A program made the position numbers and the translations under genes. From IMG/VR virus record IMGVR_UViG_3300018984_000002, positions 62,001-126,000 of that record: DNA of 64,000 bases. One strand, 5' to 3'. The notes beneath the pieces are model-generated. The model saw only the letters and a list, made by a program, of their open reading frames with translations, searched no databases and was not told where the DNA came from. This DNA is from a virus. Of the stretch, positions 10,389 to 17,720 are shown piece by piece. Positions within the stretch are counted from its first letter, which is position 1; each line of letters begins with the position of its first letter.

Positions 10389-11736
10389 GACAGATTATAT
10401 TGCTGGTGCTATTAGTTCTCAAATTGCTTTACTTACTACTACTGTATTAAATGATTTTACTAATCCGCACAAATATACTATCCAAATGCTTATTGATGCA
10501 ATGGAAAGTGACCCTGTGGCTTATGCTTGTTGCCAGTTAAAAGGTTTACGTGCTAGTCAAAGTATTGGTTTATTTGAACACACAAATAAAGATATTCAAA
10601 AATGGATACGTGGAAATATTGAAAGCATGGAAGGTACACTAGCAGATACTGTTGGTACTGCTAGTAAAGCAATGGCACTTGGTTTTAGTTGCTTAGAACA
10701 TATATTTACTGAAGTAGATCAAAACCATTTTGGAGAAATTAGATTGCGAGGTTTCCATGTATTAGACCCACGCAAAGTAACATTTCAGTTAATGGATGGA
10801 AAAATACAATATGTTAAATACATTGATGCTGGAATAACTAAATACATACCTTATTGGAAAGTAATTCATACTAATAACACTACAGTACTTAACTTTGCAG
10901 AAAGAGCATTGTATGGTAGTCCTGAAATGTTACGTGCATATCCATACATCAAACTAAAACAACTAATATTTGCCGAGATGGGTATTAGCGCAAAGTCACT
11001 AGCTACTGGTATTTTAGTAGGATACACCGACAGTAATAATCGTGTCGAACTTTATGGTAGTAATGGTCAACCTATTTCAGATGGACGTGGAGGTCATGTT
11101 ACTGTTAGTGCTGCTGAAAATCTTAGTCGTCAGTTAAGTACTTTGGAAAACCATTCCAGAATAGTCACAGACAAACAAAACCAAATTACGGCTTTAAGTG
11201 TGCCTGCTGGAGAAAACTTTTGGAACCTTGCACTACAAAATATCAATACTCAGATAATGAGATGCTTTTTAGTACCATCACTTATCTTTGATGAAGGTAG
11301 TGGTAGTCTTGGTGTTAATGGTCTTAGTTACACTCACCTTAGTATTCTTGATTCCAGCATCGAAGCAGTGGTTGGTCGTATCCGTGATAATTTAGTTGAA
11401 AAAATAGTCAGACCTCTTCTTATACTTAATTTCGGACCTCAAGAAGAGTATGGCGAATTCAAGGTAGAAGCAAGACAAGACCCACAAACTCAGAACTTAG
11501 TCACCAACACATTGATGCAAGCAATGAGTATGGGTCTTATCAGTCAAGGAGACAATGATGCTATGAACCTGTTACGGTCAGGTGTAGGATTAGCTCCTGT
11601 GACCCTAGAAGAGCAACAGTTTCAAGCACAGCTACAAGCACAGCTACAAGCTCTTAACACGCCTCCCGATCCAAATGCACAGCCAATGGAAGCGTTACCA
11701 CCTGGAGAAGAAGCAGAAGAACCTAGTTATCCATAG
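10387..11736 (+). CDS. Portal protein (DUF935/Mu gp29-like)
   Basis: 449 residues. The pattern resembles the DUF935 portal family: an N-terminal segment with MESDPVAYACCQLK, a middle that assigns geometry of the dodecameric ring (GFSCLEHIFTEVD, VLDPRKVTFQL, IPYWKVIH), and a C-terminal helical region with the AEMGISAKSLATG and SYTHLSILDSSIE segments. The portal forms the capsid vertex through which DNA is packaged and to which the tail attaches. The tail end is Gln/Pro/Glu-rich. Its start overlaps that of the inverted gene to its left. No terminase or protease lies in the window. The family assignment is from memory of the pattern. Confidence 0.75.
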   Translation: MTDYIAGAISSQIALLTTTVLNDFTNPHKYTIQMLIDAMESDPVAYACCQLKGLRASQSIGLFEHTNKDIQKWIRGNIESMEGTLADTVGTASKAMALGFSCLEHIFTEVDQNHFGEIRLRGFHVLDPRKVTFQLMDGKIQYVKYIDAGITKYIPYWKVIHTNNTTVLNFAERALYGSPEMLRAYPYIKLKQLIFAEMGISAKSLATGILVGYTDSNNRVELYGSNGQPISDGRGGHVTVSAAENLSRQLSTLENHSRIVTDKQNQITALSVPAGENFWNLALQNINTQIMRCFLVPSLIFDEGSGSLGVNGLSYTHLSILDSSIEAVVGRIRDNLVEKIVRPLLILNFGPQEEYGEFKVEARQDPQTQNLVTNTLMQAMSMGLISQGDNDAMNLLRSGVGLAPVTLEEQQFQAQLQAQLQALNTPPDPNAQPMEALPPGEEAEEPSYP

Positions 11737-11754
11737 AGTCCGAAAATATAAGTA

Positions 11755-12483
11755 CTAATCCAGTCCTAACACACTTTTAGCTGCTTCTTTTAAATATCTT
11801 AATTCCAATAAAAGTTGTCCATTTCTTTTCTGTGTAGGATTTTCCCCTTTCCCAATACGTTGAAAAGTAGTTGCACGTTTAGATATTGTTCTTAAATGTC
11901 TTTTTTCAATACCTTTAATATTTATAAATTCCCCCGATGTCAATAACTCATTATCGTCATCTTTCAAAATACCAGCGCACCCAGGATGTTCTTGACTAGC
12001 TTGATTATATTCATCAACTATTTCTTCGGCATCCGTTAAACGTCCTTGCAAATAACGAACTGTTTCTTGTTGTTCAAGCTGCATTTGATCTAAACGATTC
12101 GTAATAGTCACCATATATTGCTGAATCAAGGCAGCGTCAGTATTAGGTTTAATTTGGTTAATAGAGTATTCTCCTGTTTTGCGGATACTCGGAATAACTT
12201 CATCTGTAATCCAGCGAGTAAATCTTTTCGCTTCATCCTTTCGAGAAGTAAAAATAAGGGAATACAAACCGGATTCGTTTATAGTTAGCATCTCTTGCTC
12301 TCCTGAAGGGGTACGAACAATATTCTTACCCTTCTGATAATCCTCTAAACGGCTAACTGCCTTAGATGTATCTGATAAATCTAATACTTGACAAATATCT
12401 GCTGCAACCCATCTAGGATTATCTGGCGTACCTAAGACACGAATCTCAAAACCTTCAAAATTTAGTTCAGCTAAAAAAGACAT
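11755..12483 (-). CDS. BRO-family antirepressor-like protein
   Basis: 242 residues from the ATG at 12483 (MSFLAELNF); an upstream TTG is less likely. Residues ~5-115 show the Bro-N pattern: FEIRVLGTPDNPRWVAADIC, LDLSDTSKAVSRL, a loop with GEQEMLTINESGLY, then FTRWITDEVIPSIRKTGEY. Bro-N domains bind DNA and in phages occur in antirepressors and other regulators. A coiled coil follows (~120-165), then a C-terminal domain sharing HPGCA(G/D)(I/V)LK and a downstream basic segment with the product of 54714-55430. It lies just after the strand switch and is preceded by a terminator, so it probably has its own promoter. Confidence 0.8.
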   Translation of the reverse strand: MSFLAELNFEGFEIRVLGTPDNPRWVAADICQVLDLSDTSKAVSRLEDYQKGKNIVRTPSGEQEMLTINESGLYSLIFTSRKDEAKRFTRWITDEVIPSIRKTGEYSINQIKPNTDAALIQQYMVTITNRLDQMQLEQQETVRYLQGRLTDAEEIVDEYNQASQEHPGCAGILKDDDNELLTSGEFINIKGIEKRHLRTISKRATTFQRIGKGENPTQKRNGQLLLELRYLKEAAKSVLGLD

Positions 12484-12560
12484 AATCAATTTAATCAACA
12501 ACTTATTTCAATACTGGTCTAATAATTCAGAAACGTCCAATAGATTTTTATGTACAAAAA

Positions 12561-12591
12561 CAGAAAAACCATAGAGAATCATCTATGGTTT
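12561..12591 (-). terminator. Rho-independent terminator
   Basis: Perfect 10-bp stem AAACCATAGA / TCTATGGTTT (12566-12575 and 12582-12591) with a six-base loop. On the minus strand it is followed by a T-rich run (TTCTGTTTTTG). It would end minus-strand transcripts from 12723 upstream of the Bro gene. I see no gene in the 12592-12722 spacer. Confidence 0.7.
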
Positions 12592-12722
12592 AAAAGCTCA
12601 AAGAATAGTTATTTACAGAATTTGCGCCACGGGTTAAGGGGGTTTAGAATCTCGAAAAGCCTTGCCTAATAAAGCTAAATGGACACGAGTAGAAGTAAAT
12701 AACGACGAATAGGTTTTAAAAA

Positions 12723-12995
12723 CTAAGAATCAAAATACTTACCTCTTTCAATAAATGGTTTAATAGCTGACAATATAACCGGAATGCTATCGTCTACAGA
12801 TTCTAAAAGAATATTTAGAGAATAAGTAGAAGAAGTTTCAGGATGTTTACGTAACATAGCTACACTGCCATTCTTGTAAACTACGTGAACTAATACATCT
12901 GAATAATTCTCAATTAAAACATCTTCTGTATTTAGACCTTCTTTTTCTAAGGCTGTAAGAATCTGTTGAGCTACATTATCTGATAATTCTGACAT
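12723..12995 (-). CDS. Hypothetical protein
   Basis: 90 residues with ATG start, acidic-neutral, no membrane segment. The first ~30 residues are helical (VAQQILTALEKEGLN), followed by beta segments. No family recognised. It is the last gene of the minus-strand run that ends at the terminator near 12575. Confidence 0.45.
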   Translation of the reverse strand: MSELSDNVAQQILTALEKEGLNTEDVLIENYSDVLVHVVYKNGSVAMLRKHPETSSTYSLNILLESVDDSIPVILSAIKPFIERGKYFDS

Positions 12996-13016
12996 TGTTT
13001 TGTTTTCCTAATAAAG

Positions 13017-13421
13017 TTAGTAGTTAGAGTCCGAAATAATAGGATGTTTAATTACCTTCATATCTTTAACATCAAGTTCAATCATACTTTCCTGTATTGT
13101 TATTACTAGTTTTGGTAAACCTACTTCAACATAAAAGGTTTCTACACCTCTATCTTTATTTGTTTTCAAAGAAGAAGTAAAACCTGGAGATAATAAATCA
13201 ACTAATTCTCCATATTCCGGATTAGTATCAAATAAAGATTGTAGTATTGACCAATTTACAACTTGTCTTTTGGTTTCAGCACCGACATAATTTATAGAGT
13301 CAGCAATAATTTTACTATTGCTTTCTTTATTTAAAACTTCACCAGTCTTTGTGTTAATTAGATAAGTTTTATTGTTGGTGTCTGTAACTAAAAATAAATA
13401 ATATTCTAAATTAACAATCAT
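13017..13421 (-). CDS. Hypothetical protein
   Basis: 134 residues. Soluble, alternating beta/helix, not recognised. Its C-terminal coding end contains one copy of the dispersed GTCCGAAATAATA motif (13029-13041), read in frame as part of the last residues, so the motif has been accommodated in the gene. The start overlaps the stop of the small gene 13418-13507 (ATGA). Confidence 0.5.
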   Translation of the reverse strand: MIVNLEYYLFLVTDTNNKTYLINTKTGEVLNKESNSKIIADSINYVGAETKRQVVNWSILQSLFDTNPEYGELVDLLSPGFTSSLKTNKDRGVETFYVEVGLPKLVITIQESMIELDVKDMKVIKHPIISDSNY

Positions 13422-13507
13422 ATATCATATGTGTCTGAAATAATAGTATCACTAGGTTTTCTAGATCGGCGTCTTATTTTATGTATTTGTCCACAATTAC
13501 AGATCAT
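13418..13507 (-). CDS. Small basic CxC peptide
   Basis: 29 residues (MICNCGQIHK...), basic middle (IRRRSRK), ending in an ATGA overlap with the next gene. The overlap and good spacing to the HAD gene support translation, but the length makes it uncertain. Its end contains a one-mismatch copy of the dispersed motif. Confidence 0.35.
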   Translation of the reverse strand: MICNCGQIHKIRRRSRKPSDTIISDTYDI

Positions 13508-13510
13508 TGT

Positions 13511-14032
13511 TTATTTGTCATCCCTCCAATCCTTAGCCCACATAAAAGGGATATTAGCTGCTTTGGCGGCTAGTTTATCTTCTTCTCTGTCTCCTACCAT
13601 TAGTGATTCTTCTATTGAGTTACTAGCTTGTTTTCCTTCCCAGTTCCAAGTTAATCTATGGGCAAAATCCAACATTCCTGCTCCTGGTTTTCTGAAATTG
13701 TATCCACGAATAGTTACACAATAAGGTTCAAGAAATTCTGATTCTACAACCCAACATTCTTTCCCCTCTACATCTGGACAAAAAAGAATAGCTTCTAATC
13801 TCCAAGCTAATTCTAAAGTAAAGTACTGTTCAGCTATGCAATTCTCTAGTGTTTTATGTCCGGCAGCAACACCGCCTTGATTAGTCACTCCTATTACTGT
13901 CCAGTAATTATATTCTTTAAATTTTTCTTCTACCCCCTTAATTAATCTTTGATCTTCAGGGTTAGTTATAAAAGTATTATCACTTATAGGTTCTCGCACT
14001 GTGCCATCTAAATCTAACAACAATAGTTTCAT
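13511..14032 (-). CDS. HAD-superfamily phosphatase (HisB/PNKP 3'-phosphatase type)
   Basis: 173 residues. HAD motif I LLDLDGT (nucleophile Asp and +2 Asp), motif II in VIGVTNQGG, motif III Lys in RKPGAG and motif IV MVGDREED are all present in order. The TNQGG and RKPGAGM forms are typical of the subfamily with histidinol-phosphatase, GmhB and polynucleotide kinase 3'-phosphatase domains. Mg-dependent dephosphorylation of a small phosphoester or of DNA/RNA 3' ends is likely, with substrate unknown. No kinase domain is attached. Confidence 0.8.
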   Translation of the reverse strand: MKLLLLDLDGTVREPISDNTFITNPEDQRLIKGVEEKFKEYNYWTVIGVTNQGGVAAGHKTLENCIAEQYFTLELAWRLEAILFCPDVEGKECWVVESEFLEPYCVTIRGYNFRKPGAGMLDFAHRLTWNWEGKQASNSIEESLMVGDREEDKLAAKAANIPFMWAKDWRDDK

Positions 14033-14038
14033 GGTTGA

Positions 14039-14257
14039 TTATTCTTTACGAGGAGAGATAGGTATGTATGCCCAGTATTTAGCTTTTATTACACTAAAAT
14101 CATTAGATTCCAAATACTCATCATCAAAAGAGTTGTAGTACCCTAAATGTAAAACGATTCCAGTATCTATTAATACCTCTTTAGTTCTATCAGGTTTTAT
14201 TAAACTAGCATCTTCCCACTGCAACCACGGTTGTAAGATATTTTCTGTTCTGCACAT
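14039..14257 (-). CDS. DUF551-like small protein
   Basis: 72 residues. The pattern W...L.....D...VLIDTG(I/V)V, a GYY segment and a terminal YWAYIPISP resembles the small DUF551 phage family, in which a final W-x-P-hP-x-P segment is conserved. A second member lies at 58086-58313. Function unknown. Confidence 0.55.
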   Translation of the reverse strand: MCRTENILQPWLQWEDASLIKPDRTKEVLIDTGIVLHLGYYNSFDDEYLESNDFSVIKAKYWAYIPISPRKE

Positions 14258-14259
14258 AA

Positions 14260-14505
14260 TTACCCTATTCGTAATGCAGGTTGATTTAGTAATGTAAAAC
14301 TATTATTTCTATTTAAAATAATTCTTGCTATTTGCATTCCTTGTTCAAGTGCTTTAAATCCGTACTCATTTAAATCTTCTACATCTAAACAAGTTATTGT
14401 TTTTAAATCTTGATTTACTATTACTTTTACATAGTCTAATTTTCCTTTGTTAACAAAAGGTATATTAATTGTAACTATAGCTCCAACTGTATTAATTTCT
14501 AACAT
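14260..14505 (-). CDS. Hypothetical protein
   Basis: 81 residues, ATG start, closely spaced with both neighbours in one apparent operon. Beta-rich first half, helix after residue 50. Not recognised. Confidence 0.45.
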   Translation of the reverse strand: MLEINTVGAIVTINIPFVNKGKLDYVKVIVNQDLKTITCLDVEDLNEYGFKALEQGMQIARIILNRNNSFTLLNQPALRIG

Positions 14506-14507
14506 AA

Positions 14508-14744
14508 TTAAGTATCTACCTCATTTAAAGACTGTACTTCTTTGTCACTTCTAAAAACTAATACTTTTCCTACTTGATACACAAATTTATAACGTTTAAA
14601 CAATGGTAGACACCTTAATGGAAAAGTAATCACTAAAAACACAAACCATAAAGTAGGATTTACGGCATAGTAGTAATTACCCTCAATATCTCTTTCTTCT
14701 ACAAAGTATTTATCTGGATAATATTTAGATGGGGAACCTGTCAT
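14508..14744 (-). CDS. Small membrane protein
   Basis: 78 residues from the ATG at 14744; an upstream TTG at 14753 would overlap the previous gene. A hydrophobic segment (TLWFVFLVITFPLRCLPLF, about residues 27-45) looks like one membrane span followed by a basic stretch. Function unknown. Confidence 0.5.
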   Translation of the reverse strand: MTGSPSKYYPDKYFVEERDIEGNYYYAVNPTLWFVFLVITFPLRCLPLFKRYKFVYQVGKVLVFRSDKEVQSLNEVDT

Positions 14745-14745
14745 G

Positions 14746-15021
14746 TTAATCAAAAAATATAGGTATACTTACTTTTGGTTGAATGAAATCATCATAATAA
14801 GCTACATCTTTTTCCTCTCTAGAATCAAACTCAGTGTGTAAATAATACCACTCTACAGGAAAAACAAAATACCAGTTTGTATCTATTTTTCCTGTATACT
14901 CTTTTAGTTGCAATTTAGTTTGTTGTCGAATAGTTCTTTGGGCATTGTGAATTTTAGCCTTACGACCTTTACGATATCCATAAGCACTATGTTTGTACCA
15001 TTTAATTAAAACAACTTTCAT
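14746..15021 (-). CDS. Hypothetical basic/aromatic protein
   Basis: 91 residues; the first 45 are strongly basic (YRKGRKAKIHNAQRTIRQQ) and the remainder is acidic and aromatic. It could bind nucleic acid, but no family is recognised. The single dispersed-motif copy at 15045-15055 lies just upstream of its start. Confidence 0.45.
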   Translation of the reverse strand: MKVVLIKWYKHSAYGYRKGRKAKIHNAQRTIRQQTKLQLKEYTGKIDTNWYFVFPVEWYYLHTEFDSREEKDVAYYDDFIQPKVSIPIFFD

Positions 15022-15072
15022 TCTTCTAGGTTTCTAGATACCTTATATTTCGGACTCATCTGAAACATACAA

Positions 15073-15291
15073 CTATTCTTTAGGACTCTGTACAACTTTC
15101 CAACCCTTCTTCAAAAGAGTTTGAAAAGTCGCGTATCCACGGCTACCTTTAGGTACATCGTAGTCAGGCACTTTGTATTGAGGAAAACTAGTATAAGGTA
15201 ACCACTGACTGAGGGGATCTAAACGTAGATATAGTATCTTAGTTCCATTTGGCTCATTACTCATCCAACACATTTCTTTTTGGTTATTCAT
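15073..15291 (-). CDS. Hypothetical protein
   Basis: 72 residues, Pro/Tyr/Trp-rich and soluble. Its start overlaps the stop of the 59-residue gene upstream (15284-15463). Not recognised. Confidence 0.45.
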   Translation of the reverse strand: MNNQKEMCWMSNEPNGTKILYLRLDPLSQWLPYTSFPQYKVPDYDVPKGSRGYATFQTLLKKGWKVVQSPKE

Positions 15292-15463
15292 TGTTCTTTT
15301 TCCTTGGATTTAGATTTAGATTAGGAAACCATGATTTTATTTCACCATTCTCAGTTGTAGGTTCTGAGGGTTGATCGTCTTCGATAGGATCATAAATATC
15401 ATCGCCGTCTTCTGGCATAAAATCGTCCCAAGAGACTTTGTTGTTATCTTTAGATTCAGTCAT
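15284..15463 (-). CDS. Small acidic protein
   Basis: 59 residues (MTESKDNNKVSWDDF...), strongly acidic in the middle and basic at the end, probably disordered. It is coupled to the next gene by overlap. Its start faces the plus-strand chaperone gene across a 61-base AT-rich divergent spacer (15464-15524) that must hold the promoters of both. Confidence 0.5.
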   Translation of the reverse strand: MTESKDNNKVSWDDFMPEDGDDIYDPIEDDQPSEPTTENGEIKSWFPNLNLNPRKKNNE

Positions 15464-15524
15464 CTTAAATAAATAAGGTATAGTATATTTATTGTAGAAC
15501 TAATTATTTGTACTAAATACTGTA

Positions 15525-16109
15525 ATGAAAAAGCAAACTGAAATTGAAACTGTGGCAAGCCCTCGTTATGAACTAAAAGACGGTTATCTTACTATTACTG
15601 TTAATACATACAACAATGCGACCGAAAAACCAAAGTATGTTATCAAACGTATTAGTCGTAGCAATTTAAGTGACTTTATTAAAATGTATGAATTACTGAT
15701 TGAAGAATACTTATATCACAACTTTGAAGTAGGTTCTTTAATTGCCACTGATCGGGGATGGCAATTGTTACAAGACATCGCCAAATTAGTACCTGTAATT
15801 AAAAATGGGGATCGTGTAGCTTTAAATATTGAAGAACTAGAAGACGATTACGAGATGATAAGCTTACTATTCCTTACTGAGGATGTAACAGAGAGAGGTG
15901 TAGGCAAAGACCCAGAACCTGGATTAAAACCTAGCTTATTGTCTCGGCTTAATCACCTAGACCAGGGGGTATTAGTGGGAAAGGCTTTTCCAAACATTCA
16001 GGAGAGGAGGGCAGACGAAATACTAAGGATACAAACAGCAACAAAAGCAATACAAGTTATGAACCCAGTAGTGGAAACCACGACGCCTACAACCTTGCAG
16101 TCATCTTAG
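15525..16109 (+). CDS. Tail assembly chaperone, short form (gpG-like)
   Basis: 194 residues in the zero frame. This is the product made when ribosomes do not shift at GGGAAAG (15977-15983). In lambda and many siphoviruses two chaperones, gpG and the frameshift fusion gpGT, coat the tape measure before tail-tube polymerisation. Sequence is not diagnostic, but the slippery site plus a start-less downstream frame is. It is unusual in standing alone on the plus strand among minus-strand genes, about 13 kb after the tape-measure end. Confidence 0.65.
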   Translation: MKKQTEIETVASPRYELKDGYLTITVNTYNNATEKPKYVIKRISRSNLSDFIKMYELLIEEYLYHNFEVGSLIATDRGWQLLQDIAKLVPVIKNGDRVALNIEELEDDYEMISLLFLTEDVTERGVGKDPEPGLKPSLLSRLNHLDQGVLVGKAFPNIQERRADEILRIQTATKAIQVMNPVVETTTPTTLQSS

Positions 16110-16348
16110 AGCTACACCCAACTCAAGCCAAATGGATATGGGAAACATTTGACCATGTATTCATCCAAGACCTAATAACTGAAACAATTGATCTACGTAA
16201 GCTAGACGATACTGATAACCCAAATAAACCAAAACCAAATGAAGGATTATCAGAAGCAGAAATAGAACAAGTAAAACAGTTATACGATAGTGATGTTAAA
16301 TTACCTAATGGTAAAACATTATCTCAATTAGCTAACTTTGATTTTTAA
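15525..16348 (+). CDS. Tail assembly chaperone, -1 frameshift fusion (gpGT-like)
   Basis: A -1 shift at GGGAAAG gives 153 zero-frame residues plus 121 from the -1 frame (274 in all). The -1 frame is open from 15953 to its TAA at 16346-16348 and contains no ATG, GTG or TTG codon, so it cannot be translated independently. It encodes a credible domain (LAVILELHPTQAKWIWETFD...) ending in ...LSQLANFDF right before a terminator. This matches the arrangement of gpG/gpGT genes. The shift itself is inferred. Confidence 0.7.
15977..15983 (+). promoter_or_regulatory. Programmed -1 ribosomal frameshift site GGGAAAG
   Basis: Zero-frame codons are GTG GGA AAG, giving the heptamer G GGA AAG, the same slippery sequence used in phage lambda G/T. 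It lies inside the overlap of the two open frames (15953-16106). No downstream pseudoknot was assigned. Confidence 0.75.
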
Positions 16349-16373
16349 TCCCTAAGTTATTAGGGATTTTTTT
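16347..16373 (+). terminator. Rho-independent terminator of the chaperone gene
   Basis: Perfect 9-bp stem AATCCCTAA / TTAGGGATT with loop GTTA, followed by a run of seven T. It begins inside the stop codon of the frameshift product. The other strand has no T run after the stem, so it acts on the plus strand only. Confidence 0.85.
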
Positions 16374-16379
16374 ATTGAT

Positions 16380-16742
16380 CTAAATATTTTGTGGGTCTTG
16401 CAGTATCTTTAACCACATATCTGATTGTTCCTTGTTTAATAAGTTAACAACAGTATATTTACCAAATGTATGTATATCTGTTTTATCAAAAGGATCAGAA
16501 TCTACATTTATACTCCAAATAGAAATTAAGGCGGGTACTCTGGTAAATATTTGGTCACCTTTAGTAACTACTAAAGGAATTGTTTTTCTTAATGGAAAAA
16601 CCCTATAACCTAGTTTTAAATAATCATGTGTACTTCCATGATGTAGTAACCTAGGTAGACACTGTGTTTCTCTTAGTTCTAAATTAGAGTTATCGGATTC
16701 CCTTAATGCCAAAACATCGTTATATTCTACTTTGATACCCAT
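16380..16742 (-). CDS. Hypothetical protein
   Basis: 120 residues from the ATG at 16742 (MGIKVEYND); an in-frame TTG further upstream is less likely. It overlaps the end of the preceding gene by about 23 bases. Beta-rich, soluble, not recognised. Confidence 0.45.
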   Translation of the reverse strand: MGIKVEYNDVLALRESDNSNLELRETQCLPRLLHHGSTHDYLKLGYRVFPLRKTIPLVVTKGDQIFTRVPALISIWSINVDSDPFDKTDIHTFGKYTVVNLLNKEQSDMWLKILQDPQNI

Positions 16743-17328
16743 CTTTCTTATGCTTCTCAATATGTTGTCTTTTATTTAAAATCAATTCTATTAAATAAGA
16801 TCTCTGTAATACAGACACATCTGTATTTAAACATAAAAACATATCCGAGTCGGGAATTTCTATTCCTATGTAAATTGGAAATGGATTTAGAATAGATTTA
16901 GCAAACATAATCATAAAAGTAGAAGTGAAAGTAAACTCATTTCTACTTGTACAACTCATACCAACTACAAAGCCATGCGCTAAAAGTATTTTTGTAATAA
17001 TAGAACATAACTGATGTGCAGGGTCATTATCTGAATAACTAACATATTTAGTATACGGATTAGGTCTTGTTCTGTTCTCTTTGACTATTGCTAAATCATT
17101 TTTGCAACTAGGAAACCAACTATAAAAGCCAAAAGAATTAACACTAATACTTAATTGATATTTAGGTAGTGGAAAACTTGAAGGAATATTATTTGGATCA
17201 TCTCTGACTAAATATTCTTCTTGTTTTACATAATAAATTACATCTCTTTTATCCGGCGAGAGTGTAGTTGCTTCAAAGTAATTAATGAAATCGTATTTAC
17301 AGATATCTAATATTTGATTAATTTCCAT
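16720..17328 (-). CDS. Hypothetical protein
   Basis: 202 residues, Tyr/Phe/Asn-rich, mixed alpha/beta, with several Cys. No motif recognised. Its start lies 22 bases after the 17351-17384 hairpin, so it may be read from a new or processed transcript. Confidence 0.45.
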   Translation of the reverse strand: MEINQILDICKYDFINYFEATTLSPDKRDVIYYVKQEEYLVRDDPNNIPSSFPLPKYQLSISVNSFGFYSWFPSCKNDLAIVKENRTRPNPYTKYVSYSDNDPAHQLCSIITKILLAHGFVVGMSCTSRNEFTFTSTFMIMFAKSILNPFPIYIGIEIPDSDMFLCLNTDVSVLQRSYLIELILNKRQHIEKHKKDGYQSRI

Positions 17329-17350
17329 TTGTTTATATTACTGAATAATA

Positions 17351-17384
17351 GTCCGAAACTAAGCACCCTTATATTATTTCGGAC
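17351..17384. repeat. Dispersed-motif hairpin 1
   Basis: Inverted copies GTCCGAAA (17351-17358) and TTTCGGAC (17377-17384), located eight bases after the stop of the gene at 17392. It belongs to a family of eight intergenic hairpins and about 30 near-exact single motifs. Confidence 0.7.
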
Positions 17385-17391
17385 ATTTAAT

Positions 17392-17640
17392 TTACATTAT
17401 GCCTTTACGCTTCTTTTCTTCTTCGTGGTCTATCTGCCAGCAGGCTAAAAAGAATATAGCTTCTATCATAGGGTCTGTTGTGTAATCTTCAGGTAAATGA
17501 TCTGTACATCTGTACATGAAATTTGTTTGACTATTTCTATGTAATGTTCTAGCCCAACTATCGCAATTACATATTTCACATACTGATTCATCTTCATTAT
17601 CTTCTGGTGGAATAATTTCATACTCTAAATGTTCTTCCAT
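17392..17640 (-). CDS. Small Cys/His-rich protein
   Basis: 82 residues from the ATG at 17640 (MEEHLEYE), preceded by GGAG; an in-frame TTG 24 bases upstream is weaker. CEICNC and a later C-T-D-H give a C-x2-C-x-C...C-x2-H pattern compatible with a small zinc-binding fold. The C-terminus is charged. Role unknown. Confidence 0.5.
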   Translation of the reverse strand: MEEHLEYEIIPPEDNEDESVCEICNCDSWARTLHRNSQTNFMYRCTDHLPEDYTTDPMIEAIFFLACWQIDHEEEKKRKGIM

Positions 17641-17720
17641 TTTACTTCTGACTCCAATCTTCAACTATAAAACTACTATAGTCACTATCCTCTTCTACCG
17701 GGATATATTTAATAAAACGA

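Noticed and set aside
13431-13724. Plus-strand reading frame of 97 codons opposite the HAD gene
   Set aside because: It lies against a minus-strand gene with full HAD motifs, has no recognisable product and no fitting ribosome site.
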